Shown one piece after another: positions 35,901-46,530 of a stretch of DNA of 47,783 nt. The first letter of the stretch is position 1; each line of letters starts with the position of its first letter. This DNA is from Reticulitermes lucifugus (Eukaryota; Arthropoda; Insecta; Blattodea; Rhinotermitidae). The notes under the pieces are model-generated. The model saw only the letters and a list, made by a program, of their open reading frames with translations. It searched no databases and was not told the DNA's origin. Both the position numbers and the translations under genes were made by a program. Location: assembly GCA_026260175.1 (NCBI GenBank), contig JAKCWW010001132.1, positions 16,804 through 64,586 of the forward strand. Direction: 5' to 3'.

Positions 35901-37727
35901 CATTATAAATTGTTTTACATTGTTTACTCACATCTGTCTGAAATATATTTCTGAAATATCTTTCTTATCAGTGATATATTCCTAAGTCAAAGCAGAATAA
36001 ATATTCCATTAGTTCTACTCCAAAACGTCCAGACTGGCTCTGAGGCCCACCCAGCCTCCTATTCAACGGGTACCGTGTTTCTTTCCCAAGGGGTAGAGCA
36101 GCTGGGGTGTGAAGTCAGCCACTTGTTTCCATCTAGCACCAAGGGTAAGAATGAATGGAGCTATATCCCTACTCCCCCTCAATATTCCTGTATGGTGTGG
36201 ACAGGGATAACTTTTATTTCTACCTGTTGGCTAGGAACCAACTGGTGAAACTTCCTGGCTTCACAGTGTTGTTAAGAAGTGCAAGTGCATTGCAACTAAA
36301 ATGATTAGTGAACATCATCTCAGTTATTCTCCAATTCTTTTCTACATAATTTTGTTGTTACAGATCATGTTGCTCTGCCAGTTACACATGCTGAGAGATC
36401 AAACCCAGTATCACAGATACTGCAACACCAACCAGGTTTGCTTCCACATGCCGCTCAGATGATCCAACAAGCAGCTGATGATGCTTCTGATAAGCAGCAC
36501 ATTGAGCAAACCAGACTGGTGAGTTGGTACCGGTATCTGTTTTTAGGCCTATGGTATCCCCATGCCAATGCATATGCCTTTCTTTTCCTAAAACCTTTTG
36601 TATTCGTATATAAACTGGCGGGATAGCGTAGTCGGTATAGAGACTCATTATGGGCTGGGCGGTCCGGGGATCAAATCCCAGTGGGGGCGAGATTTTCCAC
36701 ACCAGTCCAAACCGGCGTCCTATACAATGGGTACCGGGTCTCTTTCCCGAGGGTAAAGTGGCTGGGGCATGGAGTTGACCACACACCCTTATCTAGTGCC
36801 AGGGTTAAAGACAGAGTACAGCTATACCTCTACTCCCCCTCTGGGCCTTCATGGCCTGTTCTAGGGAGAACTTTACCTTTATATAAACTGGCACTGCAGG
36901 CTTGCTTTGTACTTTAAAGTCCACTTGCATTAATAACACCAATGTGGCTGCTGTGTCAAATGACAAGGGCTTGATGGTAGCACCATTCAGTGTAAGACTG
37001 CGAAGCTTTGGATGGTGCTCGATATTTGCAGAATATGCAACTATATATATATTATGTTAAACTTATTCTTTTTGTGGGGGAGGGAGGGTGGGACGAAGGA
37101 AACACTGACGACTGTTAACAGGACCCATAGTTCCCCTCATCCCCAATTTCCCATAAGGCCATGGTTTTGCTAATCTCAATGTTTTTCAGGACCACAATCA
37201 CTGCAGTTTGTGAGGGATTCCTACATCAGAATATAGAACCATTAAATATGAGATCTGAGGTTTTCGTGATGGTCCAGATGTACGTACAGTTTTCTGTGTA
37301 TAGCACCATGTCAAAGTGGTAATAATGACTGACATTCTGACATGGTACTATATCAATGACTCTACATAATGGTATAGTACAGTACATCCATTAATCAAAC
37401 ACTGTGTTTAACAGTGGGTTTGTGTATTCAAAGAAACAGAAGAAGAGCAAATTTCTCCTTGCTTACTGTCTTTTGAAGGCAGGTCATTCTGTTCTTGAAT
37501 GAGTGTTGACTTTTACTTTGTTCCAGGCTGGAAATTATTGTCATTCGAAGGCCTCTCGTCCTCATGGTGGAAGCTGTAAACACAGACTCCGTGGCCACCA
37601 ACAGAAGCCTCAGCATCAAAAACAGTGTAGTAGTGTTCAGACAGTTCCATTCAACAGTTACAATCATAGTCACGGTATTGTGACAGCCTCTGCACTTCTT
37701 GAGCTCCGTCCAACACTTCGGTGGTAA
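26883..37727 (+). CDS. MAPK15: Atypical MAP kinase MAPK15 (ERK7/ERK8), complete
   Basis: Ten exons sum to exactly 553 codons (human 544). MAPK15 is a self-activating Ser/Thr MAP kinase; in animals it acts at basal bodies and cilia, in autophagy and in starvation responses. Kinase motifs are the Gly loop GKGAYG (21-26), VAVK lysine 43, HRDQK with catalytic D138 (the Gln is a MAPK15 hallmark), DFG (156-158), activation loop TDY (183-185) and [20 protein letters not shown] (338-350) corresponds to the human LC3-interacting YQMI site. The long C-terminal tail ends with [12 protein letters not shown], like the human YGTVCHSALGHL terminus. The start ATG has an in-frame TGA 24 bases upstream. Coordinates span introns. 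Confidence 0.95.
27272..27491 (+). CDS. MAPK15: MAPK15 exon 2 (ATP-binding lobe)
   Basis: Residues 24-96 plus one base: [20 protein letters not shown] (K43 binds ATP phosphates), [20 protein letters not shown] and DIYLVFEYM. It has acceptor CTGCAG|GCATAT and donor ATGG|GTATGT, phase 1. Confidence 0.96.
27921..28200 (-). mobile_element. tRNA-derived SINE, near full-length
   Basis: Same family as the copy at 36620, reversed. The B box (GGATTCGATCC on plus) and A box lie at its right end. Flanks AAAAGTCTACTGT (27908-27920) and AAAACTCTACTGT (28201-28213) differ at one base and look like an aged target duplication. It lies in MAPK15 intron 2. Confidence 0.82.
28935..29110 (+). repeat. Dispersed repeat candidate, copy 2
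   Basis: Shares CTGCCTCCATCTTCAAGGT and a following TATATACAGGAAGG segment with 1101-1300. It lies just upstream of MAPK15 exon 3. The class is unknown. Confidence 0.35.
29185..29315 (+). CDS. MAPK15: MAPK15 exon 3 (catalytic loop)
   Basis: Residues 97-140: [19 protein letters not shown] through [15 protein letters not shown] in place of HRDLK is diagnostic of the ERK7/8 subfamily. It has acceptor TTTGCAG|ATACTG and donor AAG|GTAAGT. Confidence 0.96.
29516..29700 (+). CDS. MAPK15: MAPK15 exon 4 (DFG, activation loop)
   Basis: Residues 141-201 plus two bases: [18 protein letters not shown], then a long loop with [19 protein letters not shown]. The activation dyad is T183-D184-Y185. It has acceptor TTTACAG|CCATCC and donor AGTG|GTAAGA, phase 2. 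Confidence 0.96.
30418..30557 (+). CDS. MAPK15: MAPK15 exon 5
   Basis: Begins [17 protein letters not shown] and continues [14 protein letters not shown] to IPPPTPEG; these are kinase subdomains IX-X. It has acceptor ATTACAG|GTATAC and donor AGAAG|GTAATG, phase 1. Confidence 0.96.
31333..31525 (+). CDS. MAPK15: MAPK15 exon 6
   Basis: End of the kinase domain: [20 protein letters not shown] then EHVYVRR. It has acceptor TTTCAG|ATTTAG and donor CGAAG|GTATAT, phase 2. Confidence 0.95.
31830..32050 (-). mobile_element. Second SINE-like family, decayed
   Basis: The minus-strand head has AGTTAGCTCAAGCAGTAATG (A-box-like) and GGTCCTGGTTTCCATCT. The body words GAAGGATG, CCTAATTTGAGGCATTACC and TGCCTGGAGGAG...GAAAACCA recur in a widespread arthropod SINE type. 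It lies in MAPK15 intron 6. Confidence 0.45.
32495..32775 (-). mobile_element. tRNA-derived SINE
   Basis: Same family, reversed, with a clear B box (GGATTCGAACCCC on plus) and an A-box region GACAGCATAGTCAG on the minus strand. No flanking duplication was recognised. It lies in MAPK15 intron 6. Confidence 0.75.
32898..33062 (+). CDS. MAPK15: MAPK15 exon 7
   Basis: Residues 313-367: [20 protein letters not shown], then [15 protein letters not shown], matching the human QLSVPEYRSRVYQMI region that holds the LC3/GABARAP-interacting motif. Here the +3 position after Tyr347 is Met rather than Leu/Ile/Val. It has acceptor TTTTCAG|GTTTCA. Confidence 0.93.
33364..33750 (+). repeat. Degenerate 43-45-bp tandem repeat
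   Basis: Units start near 33364, 33407, 33452, 33496, 33660, 33703 and 33738, each beginning AAxCTATTCTGAG and continuing CTAGTTGAATCCAGTTCATAC. The fourth unit is split by the hairpin insertion at 33521-33630. It lies in MAPK15 intron 7. Confidence 0.8.
33521..33630. mobile_element. Hairpin-bearing insertion with target duplication
   Basis: A 110-bp insert splits a tandem-repeat unit and is flanked by AGAAGAAACC (33511-33520 and 33631-33640). Inside are perfect 30-bp inverted arms, 33558-33587 and 33601-33630, with a 13-bp loop (ATCCAGACGATGG). Removing the insert and one flank restores the repeat unit. The class is unknown; no coding capacity. Confidence 0.8.
34320..34522 (+). CDS. MAPK15: MAPK15 exon 8 (C-terminal tail)
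   Basis: Residues 368-435, low-complexity tail: [20 protein letters not shown] then [16 protein letters not shown]. It has acceptor TAATCAG|GGCACA. The donor GGTG|GTAATA is chosen (phase 1); GTGGTA three bases upstream would also keep frame and drop one residue. Confidence 0.85.
35400..35930 (-). mobile_element. LINE C-terminal fragment of a different family
   Basis: Minus-strand pieces read [38 protein letters not shown] and [18 protein letters not shown]. These follow the IEAMEMKxLR...ELxxKxLQWFGHVxRM order of reverse-transcriptase tails, with stops. It lies in MAPK15 intron 8. The region left of 35600 is Lys-codon-rich on this strand and less certain. Confidence 0.6.
36025..36225 (+). mobile_element. 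tRNA-derived SINE, 5'-truncated
   Basis: Contains GAGGCCCACCCAGCCTCCTA, GTTTCTTTCCCAAGGGG, TTCCATCTAGCACC and CCCTACTCCCCCTC, all shared with the full copy 400 bp to the right. It lies in MAPK15 intron 8. Confidence 0.65.
36364..36518 (+). CDS. MAPK15: MAPK15 exon 9 (C-terminal tail)
   Basis: About 52 residues: [20 protein letters not shown] and [20 protein letters not shown], perhaps helical. It has acceptor TTACAG|ATCATG, a strong donor CTG|GTGAGT, and phase 0. There is no close match to human tail sequence; it is supported by frame, splice sites and position. Confidence 0.82.
36620..36879 (+). mobile_element. tRNA-derived SINE, full-length copy with target duplication
   Basis: The 260-bp body is flanked by a perfect 13-bp direct repeat, TATATAAACTGGC, at 36607-36619 and 36880-36892. 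The head has an A-box-like TAGCGTAGTCGG and a B-box-like GGGATCAAATCCC. The tail ends CTTTACCTT. It is the reference copy for the family in this window and lies in MAPK15 intron 9. Perfect flanks imply a fairly recent insertion. Confidence 0.88.
37527..37727 (+). CDS. MAPK15: MAPK15 exon 10 (C-terminus and stop)
   Basis: 66 codons and TAA: starts [15 protein letters not shown] and ends [20 protein letters not shown]. The SxxYGxVxxSAL-like end resembles the conserved tip of MAPK15. It has acceptor TTCCAG|GCTGGA. The stop overlaps a possible donor (GTG|GTAAGA), so a spliced longer tail is conceivable. Confidence 0.85.
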   Translation, partial: AGNYCHSKASRPHGGSCKHRLRGHQQKPQHQKQCSSVQTVPFNSYNHSHGIVTASALLELRPTLRW

Positions 37728-38098
37728 GAACAGATATATTTTCCACATTGTGTGTGTGCTGGAAGACAGAAAAATGCTAGCCATTACTGTGCGCTTCACT
37801 GAATAACTGGAGTCTGTGGTGTTCATATTTCATATAGGTTACTGTGATCAAAATTAAATTATGAGCAAGTCTGACATGGTACAGCTACTGTAATATTAAT
37901 CATGATGTGTTCATCTGCTTAGAACAGATGTTTGCACATGTAAGGATATTTTTTTCATCACCTATAAATTGATAAGTACAGGTCACTGGCTCAATTAACA
38001 TAATGACAGTAAAGTAGCATTAAAGATATTCATATCTACACACTGTTACCATCCTTCATTATAATTAACTTTCAAAAACCAACGCAAAGTCTAGTCAT

Positions 38099-38104
38099 AA
38101 TAAA
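38099..38104 (+). terminator. Candidate MAPK15 polyadenylation signal
   Basis: First canonical AATAAA after the MAPK15 stop, 372 bases downstream. An ATTAAA lies at 37853-37858. Choice is by position only. Confidence 0.35.
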
Positions 38105-39299
38105 TCAGTATTTTAAACCTATCTTTGTAGTAGTGGTTCAGGTATGTATTATTTCAAGTATTACAAGCCACAAAGCTGATAAGCCACTTTTGTTTTTTTA
38201 TCACAAGCAATTCGATACACAAATTTGTGATAGTTTAGTTTACAGACTGGCCACAATATGACATTAGGACAGAACTCATCAGCTGGGTGAATGTAGAGTG
38301 GAATGTATTGAGTCTTTTGCCATTGATTCCATAGCTGTTGCAGTAATGTCTGTTGTGAACTTTAATTTTATCATAATATGGCCTATTTTAAAGAAAAGCA
38401 CATGCAGTTAAAGTTGGCGGGACACATTGCATCATTTTGCAAGATAAATATATCAAAGGGGCATTACAGAGGGCAAACACAGGTATTATAGAGAAAATTT
38501 ACTGCAAGTAATCTGATCACACCACATATATCCATGTTTATTGTATTAATATCTAGACACTGCTAAATGTTCACCTGGGATTAATGTTTGGTTCTATACC
38601 ATCGGATATTTTATTCGTTTTCTATTATACATTCTTTAGGAAAATGTGGAGTGTGTGATCTGTAATACATGTATCAAGTATCTTCTTTGATAAGCAATTA
38701 ATCTGAATTAACCAAACGATGTTACTGTATTTTTGTAGGGTTTGATATCATTTTAGTGGCTGGCTTAATATCAGTTACAGAATTGTCATTTTATATAATT
38801 ATTTTTAAAATATTTTTTATATAAATCGGTATGTTCCGCGCTGTTATTAAGTACATTTTTAGATAGTATTTTGAAACACCGTGAGATTCATTTATATACT
38901 TTATAATTTTACTGTCTTTTAACTTTGTATAAAATTTTGATGTTTTTTTTTATTAAAATCATAACAGCATGAACAGGAATTTTAGAGACCATTTTAATTG
39001 ACAGGAACTATTCCAATAATTATGTCTGAATGCTGTAACTGCAACTGAAATTTATTTTATGTGCTGACATTACGGAGCAGAAAACTGAGGTAACAATAAC
39101 ATAACATCACAACTGATGTTCCAGAAAGCTTCTGTAAAATGTTAATTCTGGGAATAACAGAACAAAGCACTGTTTTACATACAAAGGCAAAATACTGTAG
39201 CTGTATCATTCTTTTTAAATACTGCTCACATTATATTCTATTCTTTGTATCACAGTTTATTTTATTTTATTTTTGGTTACCAGTCTTAAATTTGTTTAC

Positions 39300-39800
39300 A
39301 TGTACATGAGGTCAAAAAATTCTTGGTGTGTTAATTTTTTCTGTAAAAATTAAATATCATACCCACTAAAAGGATTTATGTATCTCCTTCAAAGTATTCT
39401 CCACCTCAGTGATGCAGATTCCACTGGTTCTGCTACTTACTATAAGTACTTCTGGCACTCTTCTTTCAGCATGTTGATAAGTTATGTTGCACTTTGAACA
39501 GTCACTGGAACCTTCTGAAACATCTTTCCTTTTTGGTACCGATCAGTTTTGGGAACCAAAAAGTAACCATATGAACAGGGTGGACAATGAAACAATGGAC
39601 TGTGGTATATGGAGGGCATGGAGTGAGCCATTGCACTGCCATGTTGCAACATCCACAGACCTTACTTGTTTCTGAGGCCATTCCTGTAGGACCCTGTCTC
39701 TTAAATGTATCCACATGTACACCTGAACACTTGTCACTTCATATTTTGGCATGAACACATCTACTATCATTTCAACAGAATTTATACCTTTCAAAATTTA
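39300..39800 (-). mobile_element. Mariner-like transposase relic, C-terminal part
   Basis: Minus strand reads TFWFPKLIGTKKERCFRRFQ, then a broken stretch and GGEYFEGD, the usual end of mariner-family transposases (FLFPKLKxxLKGxRF ... xGxYFEGD). GAGGTCAAAAAATTCTTGG at 39309 resembles a mariner terminus. It lies downstream of MAPK15. Confidence 0.5.
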
Positions 39801-40507
39801 GCACAAAACTCAAGTATTCTAGTCAGAAGACAGCCTCTCCTCCATATGCACATAGTTCTGTAAAATCTGTAACTTAACAGTGTAACTGATCAATGTGCAC
39901 ATCTATACACAAAATAGTGTTTTACTCATAACTGATACAAAGCAGCAACTTCTGTCCAGCTGATGTAGTCAGCAACAGTTGCAACATCTGTGATTTACTA
40001 TCCCTTTAGTTTATGTCAGTGACATGCAGTAATATTTGTCACAGAGTACTGTAAGTGCAGCATATGTATTCAGTGATCTCATACAGGAATCTTGGTTGGT
40101 ACTGCAGTTGTAGAGAATGATACTTACATGTAATGCTTGCAGTGTAATTTTATACATTAAGAATCAAAATAATTAGTAAAGAATATTATGATTATGTAGT
40201 CATTATGTTACAGATGAAAGGTTGGATGACTGTATGAAAGGAAAAATGTGTAGACTTTACGATTCTGCAACTATCAATATGCAGCATAAATAAAGAATGG
40301 CTACATATTAATTAAGAATCTATGATTATATAAATTATTTCAAATCACTTAAAATCAGTAATAAAACATGACGACATAGTAATTCATATTGTTGCTGGTA
40401 CTGTCATATTTTTGTACTTTAGCAAATTCAAAATATCGTGTATGGAATATAAATGTCGAGTCAGTATTGAATAAATGAATTCTGAACCACCCCAAATGTT
40501 TTCATTG

Positions 40508-40521
40508 GTGGGGGGGGGGGA
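40508..40521 (+). repeat. Poly(G) run
   Basis: A run of about ten G in otherwise AT-rich DNA downstream of MAPK15; a (AGTC)n tract follows near 40552-40567. Confidence 0.7.
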
Positions 40522-42890
40522 TAAAACAAGTTGTCAGTATTATCTACAGCAAGTCAGTCAGTCAGTCATTGCATTCATTAATGCTGAATGAAAGTTGAGG
40601 TTCTCATGGCAGTGACTGTAAAGATGGCTGTGAGGAGACCTTAGTCACAGTAACTTTTCCCCTCAAACTTAATTTGACGTCACTCAACATGTCACCAACT
40701 CGACAACTGATAGTGTCAGCTGACAGAGGAACTTCCAGGTTGTGGACACCACAATTTCCATCATTTATATACAGGCAGGCATTAATAATATTGGCTTTTA
40801 CAGCAAGTTCAGCTACTTTATATGTAAGTCCAGACTGATGAAGTCATGAACTTTGTCTGTTCTTTGTTGTTATCTACCAAACAATGAACACATGTTACCT
40901 TTCAAACTGCTTGGAAACAGTTTCTTTTACCAAGTTGCTCTCCACATGCAAGAAATCAAGACTCACATTATATCATTTCACCCACAAAGTATCAAAACAA
41001 AAATAATTATTCCTGACATATTTAGTTTCTTTGTTTTCTGGCCAATTACTGTCACTTTCAGCACTAGTACTGCATGGTGAAAAATACTGTAAAATAAATC
41101 TGTCCTTGATGCAAATTGATATATTTTGGACAATGCAAGAAAGTAATATTACAAATACATACTTAATCACCCTGTTGACAATTTTCAAACCAGTATAAAG
41201 CACAGCTGTAGCAAAACTGAAATATTTTACAGGTAAATACTGGGTGTCCACTTTCAATTAACCAAGTGTCAAACCTATATTCAGTAGCCAGAAGATAGAA
41301 AATCTGTTTGTCTACATTACAACCATCAAACTTGAATAGAAAATAAAAGTAAACAAAATCTTGTCTGGTTAATAATGGTTATTTTATATTACTGTTGACT
41401 ACTGTAAGAAATGGCACATATTGACATTTGCTGTAAATATAATAAAACTCATATGCATAACAGAAACTTAACACTGTTCAGATATTACAGTACTTTTATA
41501 TCATTTATAGGTATAATTTTAATGCATATAAATGATGCCACCTAGTTACATATGGTTTTATCCAAAAACGACCTTACAAACTTTTCTACATCAAACCCAT
41601 CAGCCTTACACTTAATCCTTCATAAAATTAGATATATAATAAATATATTACACACTTAAGGAGTTTGGGTGTGTCTTACATATTGTATAATATAATTTTC
41701 TGTAACCAAGCAGAGAATATACATTTTCACATATGTGCAATTGTGCAAACAAACAAAATCAGTCATCAAATGGCAATTAGTGACGCTATCATTTCTTAAT
41801 TGCTGCCATTTCCTTCTGAAATACATTCACTACAGTTTCCATAAACTGTCTTGGTCTCCATTATCTGCAGTGCAAAAAAAGGGGATGTGGCAAAGTCACT
41901 GCAGTGCTTTAAAAACTGAAAATTATGATCTCCTGATGGGGAATAGTAAAGTGGCAACTACAAAGCTCTTAGAGTGGCTCCCTCTCCCATTCTTTGGTCA
42001 CACTGATTAAGAATGGAATTAAACATTAAATTAAATTCTTTGCATCAGTATAAAGTATATGTTACAAAAATGAAAACTATTATGTTTTTAAATGTCAAAC
42101 ATCACTTCAGTATCCCCTACCTGTTATCTAGTACATATGCATGGTTAAGTCTTTAATAACAACATAACATTTTTTGCAGAATTTATTGATATGGATATGA
42201 AATTCTGGTAGCTATGTATGTAAAAGAAAAACTCCTGAAAATGACTTCACAAGATTGAAACATGCTGGGAGTATTTTCATAAAACCTTTGGACTTATTAA
42301 CACTGCTATTATATTTTGATGCCCTTATAGGCTATTACACTAGTAAACAGCAGTACAATGGTACGGAATCCAATGTAAAAACAGATTCTTTATACCCATG
42401 TACCCACATTATATCAATCAATATTACAAATTATATCCAGGAATTATAAGCAGCAGGTTCTTAGAAATAAAACAAATTACAGATTTCAAACATAATTCAG
42501 TAGCTTAGAAACTGCTGTTCCCGGAATCATATTCATTGCAATGGCAATTAAACAACAGCTGGATAATTTGTGTTGGCATCTTTCTTGCTGTTATGCCATT
42601 GTGCCAGGATTTTTGTTGTTGTTATATCACCATTCTTTTCACAGAAATATTAAAATAAAATTTGCATAATTAAGCAAAACATTTATGGAAGGTGGCCATT
42701 ACACAACCCTCTGCTACTCGTATATGACTGAAATTTGCAGCAACAGGTGCATGTTGAGGGATTCTTTACAGTATTTGCTGTCATTCAAATTCTTAACGTG
42801 GCACAATACAATGAGACCAAGACTATATCAAAATAATACAAAGACTTTCGATCAAAACTGATACTTCGGTTAGTCAATATTTAATACAAC

Positions 42891-42920
42891 ATTTTTCGAC
42901 CTATATGGCCATCATCATCT
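42891..42920 (-). other. Hammerhead-like core in retroelement tail
   Basis: Minus strand: ATGATGATGGCC, loop ATATA, GGTCGAAAAATG. Stem II GGCC/GGTC and the GAAA box are intact; the first core C is A. It is followed by TGTTGTATTAAATATTG as in the copy at 2.1 kb. Confidence 0.3.
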
Positions 42921-43634
42921 ATTACAATTATAAAATACTTTGAGAAAAATGGACTGCAATATCAAAGTCGACAGTAGAATGTGATCTCAGTCTTTACAAT
43001 GAAAAAATAAGATTTTTAAAAAAATGCCATATTCTCTTATGTAACTTATCTAGCAACATATTCAGTTTTTCTTAAAGTGTATAAGATATTGTGTTAAAAA
43101 TTGCAGCCAGCATTCTTGTCTATCAGCTGTGTGTATTAAAATGTTTTTAAAATTTTTAAAATTTGACCCTCTGTTGTCCAAATAAAAAATGTTTACACTA
43201 AATCTGTGAAGCAGTTTCCCCTGATTAGTTGTGATCAGTGGTCTCTGTATTATTTAAATATATCAATGTCACATTGAGATGTATAAACTAAACTTTCAGA
43301 CCAAGATTAATATATACAAATTACATATATTAACACAGTAAACATATGCAACAATAACGATTTAATATCATGTATGCTACTTAATATAAATATTTTCTGG
43401 TCACACAGATGCATACTTCAATACAAAACTCTTTCCAGTACAGTGTGCAAAATGAGGTAGCTTCACTGTTCATTGGTGGTGGCTTATGATACAAATAAAC
43501 TTCAACTTAAGTATCTCATTACACACATATATATGTAAACACCTTCACTCTGTAAAAGGACAATTCCTTTAAATGTCACCCAAGCTTATGTATATCCAAC
43601 AACACACTGTTTTCTCAAGGCACCTTTTAATGAC

Positions 43635-43659
43635 CTTTTCATATGACCCATATGAAAAG
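43635..43659. repeat. Short perfect hairpin
   Basis: CTTTTCATATG, ACC, CATATGAAAAG: 11-bp perfect arms and a 3-bp loop. Function unknown; may be chance in AT-rich DNA. Confidence 0.5.
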
Positions 43660-43929
43660 TTTATAAACTTAAAATCTGATACATACGGTCAGGATGCCAT
43701 ACATAACAAAATGTAAAACTATGTTAGTAACTGAACACAACTTATTTCGAGTATCTTCCATACACTTTCTGTAACTGCAAACGTAATATCTTTTATACCT
43801 ATCACATTCCCTCTACTGGTGCTTCGATGATGTACAGAAGTATCATAATTCCTAAGTTCAGAACATGTAACGTTCCCTGACGTTTGTTTCCAATACTGTA
43901 ACAGTTAATAACTATTTCTGTGGAAGAGC

Positions 43930-44040
43930 ACACATTTGAGATCTGCGCGCTCTTGGGATTTTACCCAGCGTAAAATGGTAGTAAGACTCTACCATTCTAT
44001 GCTGTGTAAAATCCCAGAAGAGTGCAGATCTCATTTACAT
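43930..44040. repeat. Imperfect palindrome, TCTTCTGG family (longest arms)
   Basis: Arms of about 50 bp: TTTGAGATCTGCGCGCTCTT on the left against AAGAGTGCAGATCTCATTT on the right, meeting at TGGTAGTAAGACTCTACCA. The right flank GGAGGAAGCCGGAAATCATG matches that of the copy at 13.8 kb. Confidence 0.7.
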
Positions 44041-44494
44041 TGTGGAGGAAGCCGGAAATCATGCACAGTACACATGTAATTGCCTGGCTTGAATAATGGA
44101 CATACAGGGAAATAAGATTAAAAGACAAAACACATATGAATCTTAAAAAAATATTGCATACAGTTTGTACAAATATAAATATTCTATTATTTTAATGAGT
44201 TCAAACAGTAATATCAGCATTTCTTACAAAAGACATGTAAGACATTATATTCCACAATTGTAATTGCATTCAGAATATCATGCCATATTCCACTACCAAC
44301 AGCTCATTCATATTATGGTTAATGTTACTGATGCTGCTGCTAATGCTACTGTTGACTGTAATAATTCTCAATTCATGTTTGACTTTCCTGCATGAAGAAA
44401 CTTAATGGCATACTTGAAATAATTTCATTACGATGCACCAAACAAAAGGCCCACTTCCACATTTATAACCATGTATTTTCTCCAGTAACAAACT

Positions 44495-44620
44495 TTACAA
44501 AGCAAGTCCTTTGTAAGCAAAGACATTCTGTTGGTCTACAAAGTTCCTTCCTTTTATGGAACCAGGAAGAATCATTACCACGTTCACAAGAAGTTACCAG
44601 TTTTTCTGCCCTCCAAGAAT
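44495..44620 (-). mobile_element. LINE 3'-end fragment, copy d
   Basis: The plus text from 44510 to 44600 parallels 15070-15140 (TTTTATGGAACCAGGAAGAATCATTACCACGTTCACAAG-type sequence), so it is the 3' terminal part of copy b's family on the minus strand. It ends beside a poly(A) run at 44625 on the plus strand. Confidence 0.45.
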
Positions 44621-44734
44621 TAAAAAAAAAAAAAAATGCTGCACACACATATCTAATTTTTTAATTTTATTATTGGTTTATGTAATGGCACCTTCAATAT
44701 CTCAGATCACAGGGTACCAAATAATATGACGACT

Positions 44735-44895
44735 AATCAGTAATAATCTGGGAAGGAAGAGGAATGAAGCAGTGATCACCTAATTTGACATAGTATCGTG
44801 GGGTTTGCCTAGTGCTGAGGAAAACCACAAAAAACTCAAGTTACCTAGTCTACATAAATCTACTATGCAAATAACACAAAACACTAGTCTTTCAT
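44735..44895 (-). mobile_element. Second SINE-like family, decayed body
   Basis: Shares ATGAAGCAGTGATCACCTAA, TTTGCCTAGTGCTGAGGAAA and ACCACAAAAAACTCAAG with the order seen at 31830-32050. No clear tRNA head was seen. Confidence 0.35.
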
Positions 44896-44929
44896 CACTG
44901 TACCAGTTGCTTATTAAGGGTCTCCTTTG

Positions 44930-45310
44930 TTTATAAAAGCATTAGGAACTAAGATGGAGGAAGTAACAGGAGGCTGGGTAGTAAATGCATAATGAGGGGC
45001 TTCATGATTTGCACTATGTGCCACATATTATGACGTTAATCAGATACAAGGTGATGAGACAAGCGAAGCATGTTACACGCATGGGAGAGAAATGTATACT
45101 GGATTCAGGTTGGTAAACCGGGAAGATGCAAGCACAGATGGGAGGATCATATTACAATGGATCTGAAGGAAAGAGGACGGGGGCATGTGGACTGGACTCA
45201 TCTGGCTCAGGACAGGGACTAGTGCCAGGCTCCTGTCAGCATGATGATGAACTTTTGGGTTCCATAAAATGAGGGGAATTTGACTAGCTCAATGACTGTG
45301 ACATTCTCAA
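44930..45310 (+). mobile_element. LINE 3'-end fragment, copy e
   Basis: Plus-strand pieces read KHVTRMGEKC, GRCKHRWEDHITMDLKERGR, HVDWTHLAQDRD and APVSMMMNFWVP, matching the ORF2 tail of copies a-c. It carries stops and frameshifts. It sits close to the oppositely oriented copy d. Confidence 0.7.
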
Positions 45311-46123
45311 AAGTCTGCTCCATGCAGGTAGTTACAAAACTATTTGTACAGATCACATATCCCACATGACTATTCACATGTACTATGTAAACATGGAAGC
45401 TGTAAATGTGGGACTCAACATTGGCCTCACACAAACAAAACCTTGGTTTAATATCTCTTCGTTGGACTAGAATGTGAAGTACAGAGTACAGTGTAACAGC
45501 AGTTATGGTGGTTGATGTGATAATTAAGAGAGAAGTCATGCATTTGGCAGCATTTCATCATTAAGCATGGTGATGAAAATTTACTAATTTCACACCATAG
45601 GTTAAGAATATACATATAGATTGACATGTCTAACCCAGCTTTAAAAATAATGTTACTGAGAAACTGATCTTTAACTGATACGTTCACTGATTCTGAGAAG
45701 ACAGTTCTAGAAGAAAATTTAATATTACAAATCTCCAGACCATTTTTTACCATGCCACACAAGAAATGCAATAACCTTCAACCTGGAATGTGAATCAATA
45801 GTTAATGTCACATACAGACGCTCAATATGACAGAGTTATTGGTGTTGAGGGTTACCAAACGTTGATTTTTGTTAAACTCATCATACATGCATATCAAAAA
45901 ACTTAATTTCTAGTTTTTGTGTTACATTTTTTGTCAAACGAAGTACCTACGTATTTGTATAGCACATTATATGGAAAATGATAATTAAAAATTACATTTT
46001 AAATTATTTACAGTTTCAACAAATATCTGCATCACTTTCTACACGTTTCTTTATCACAGAAGAAATCCAACGCTCTTACTACATTTTACGTATTCTTTTT
46101 TTTTTATTCCAGGTGTTCTATAC

Positions 46124-46148
46124 ATGAAGATGGCCGATGGGCTAAAAC
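46124..46148 (+). other. Hammerhead-like core, third copy
   Basis: ATGAAGATGGCCGATGGGCT then AAAAC: a possible stem II (GGCC/GGGCT with a GAT loop) and a mutated GAAA box. No surrounding element could be identified. Confidence 0.25.
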
Positions 46149-46436
46149 ATTCTGAAAATTTCATTAACAATAATTATTTTAAATTTGTGTTTTTCTTGTA
46201 CATAATAAGCTTTCAGCACTTGTAATGGTGTAAATGTGGTATCATGGTTGCCTCCACATAAACTCTGAACCGACCTCTCTAGTCTGGAGAAAGTTGTCAT
46301 CTCTAACAGACAAATTACACCATCACATAAAAAACACATTCCAGCGGTGGTTAGAAAAGATGGGTTCTACAGATGAATAGCATGGTCATTGATTCTATGT
46401 GAGACATGAGGTTCTCACAGCAGTGTTGCTGAAAAT

Positions 46437-46530
46437 TCAAGTCTTCTGAAGGTGAAGACACCATGATCTTTCTAAACGCCAGGAACTACTTGCTGTGACA
46501 TGATGCCACATCCCAGAAGACTTGAAGCTT
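46437..46530. repeat. Imperfect palindrome, TCTTCTGG-like
   Basis: TTCAAGTCTTCTG on the left and CCCAGAAGACTTGAA on the right form inverted ends about 60 bp apart. It is probably related to the other palindromes by its core. Confidence 0.5.

Noticed and set aside
36661..36690. Possible genuine tRNA gene (A and B boxes)
   Set aside because: No cloverleaf can be closed; the boxes belong to a SINE head bounded by target duplications.
45448..45771. 107-codon minus-strand open frame downstream of MAPK15
   Set aside because: No similarity recognised, composition like the surrounding AT-rich DNA, no adjoining exon signals.
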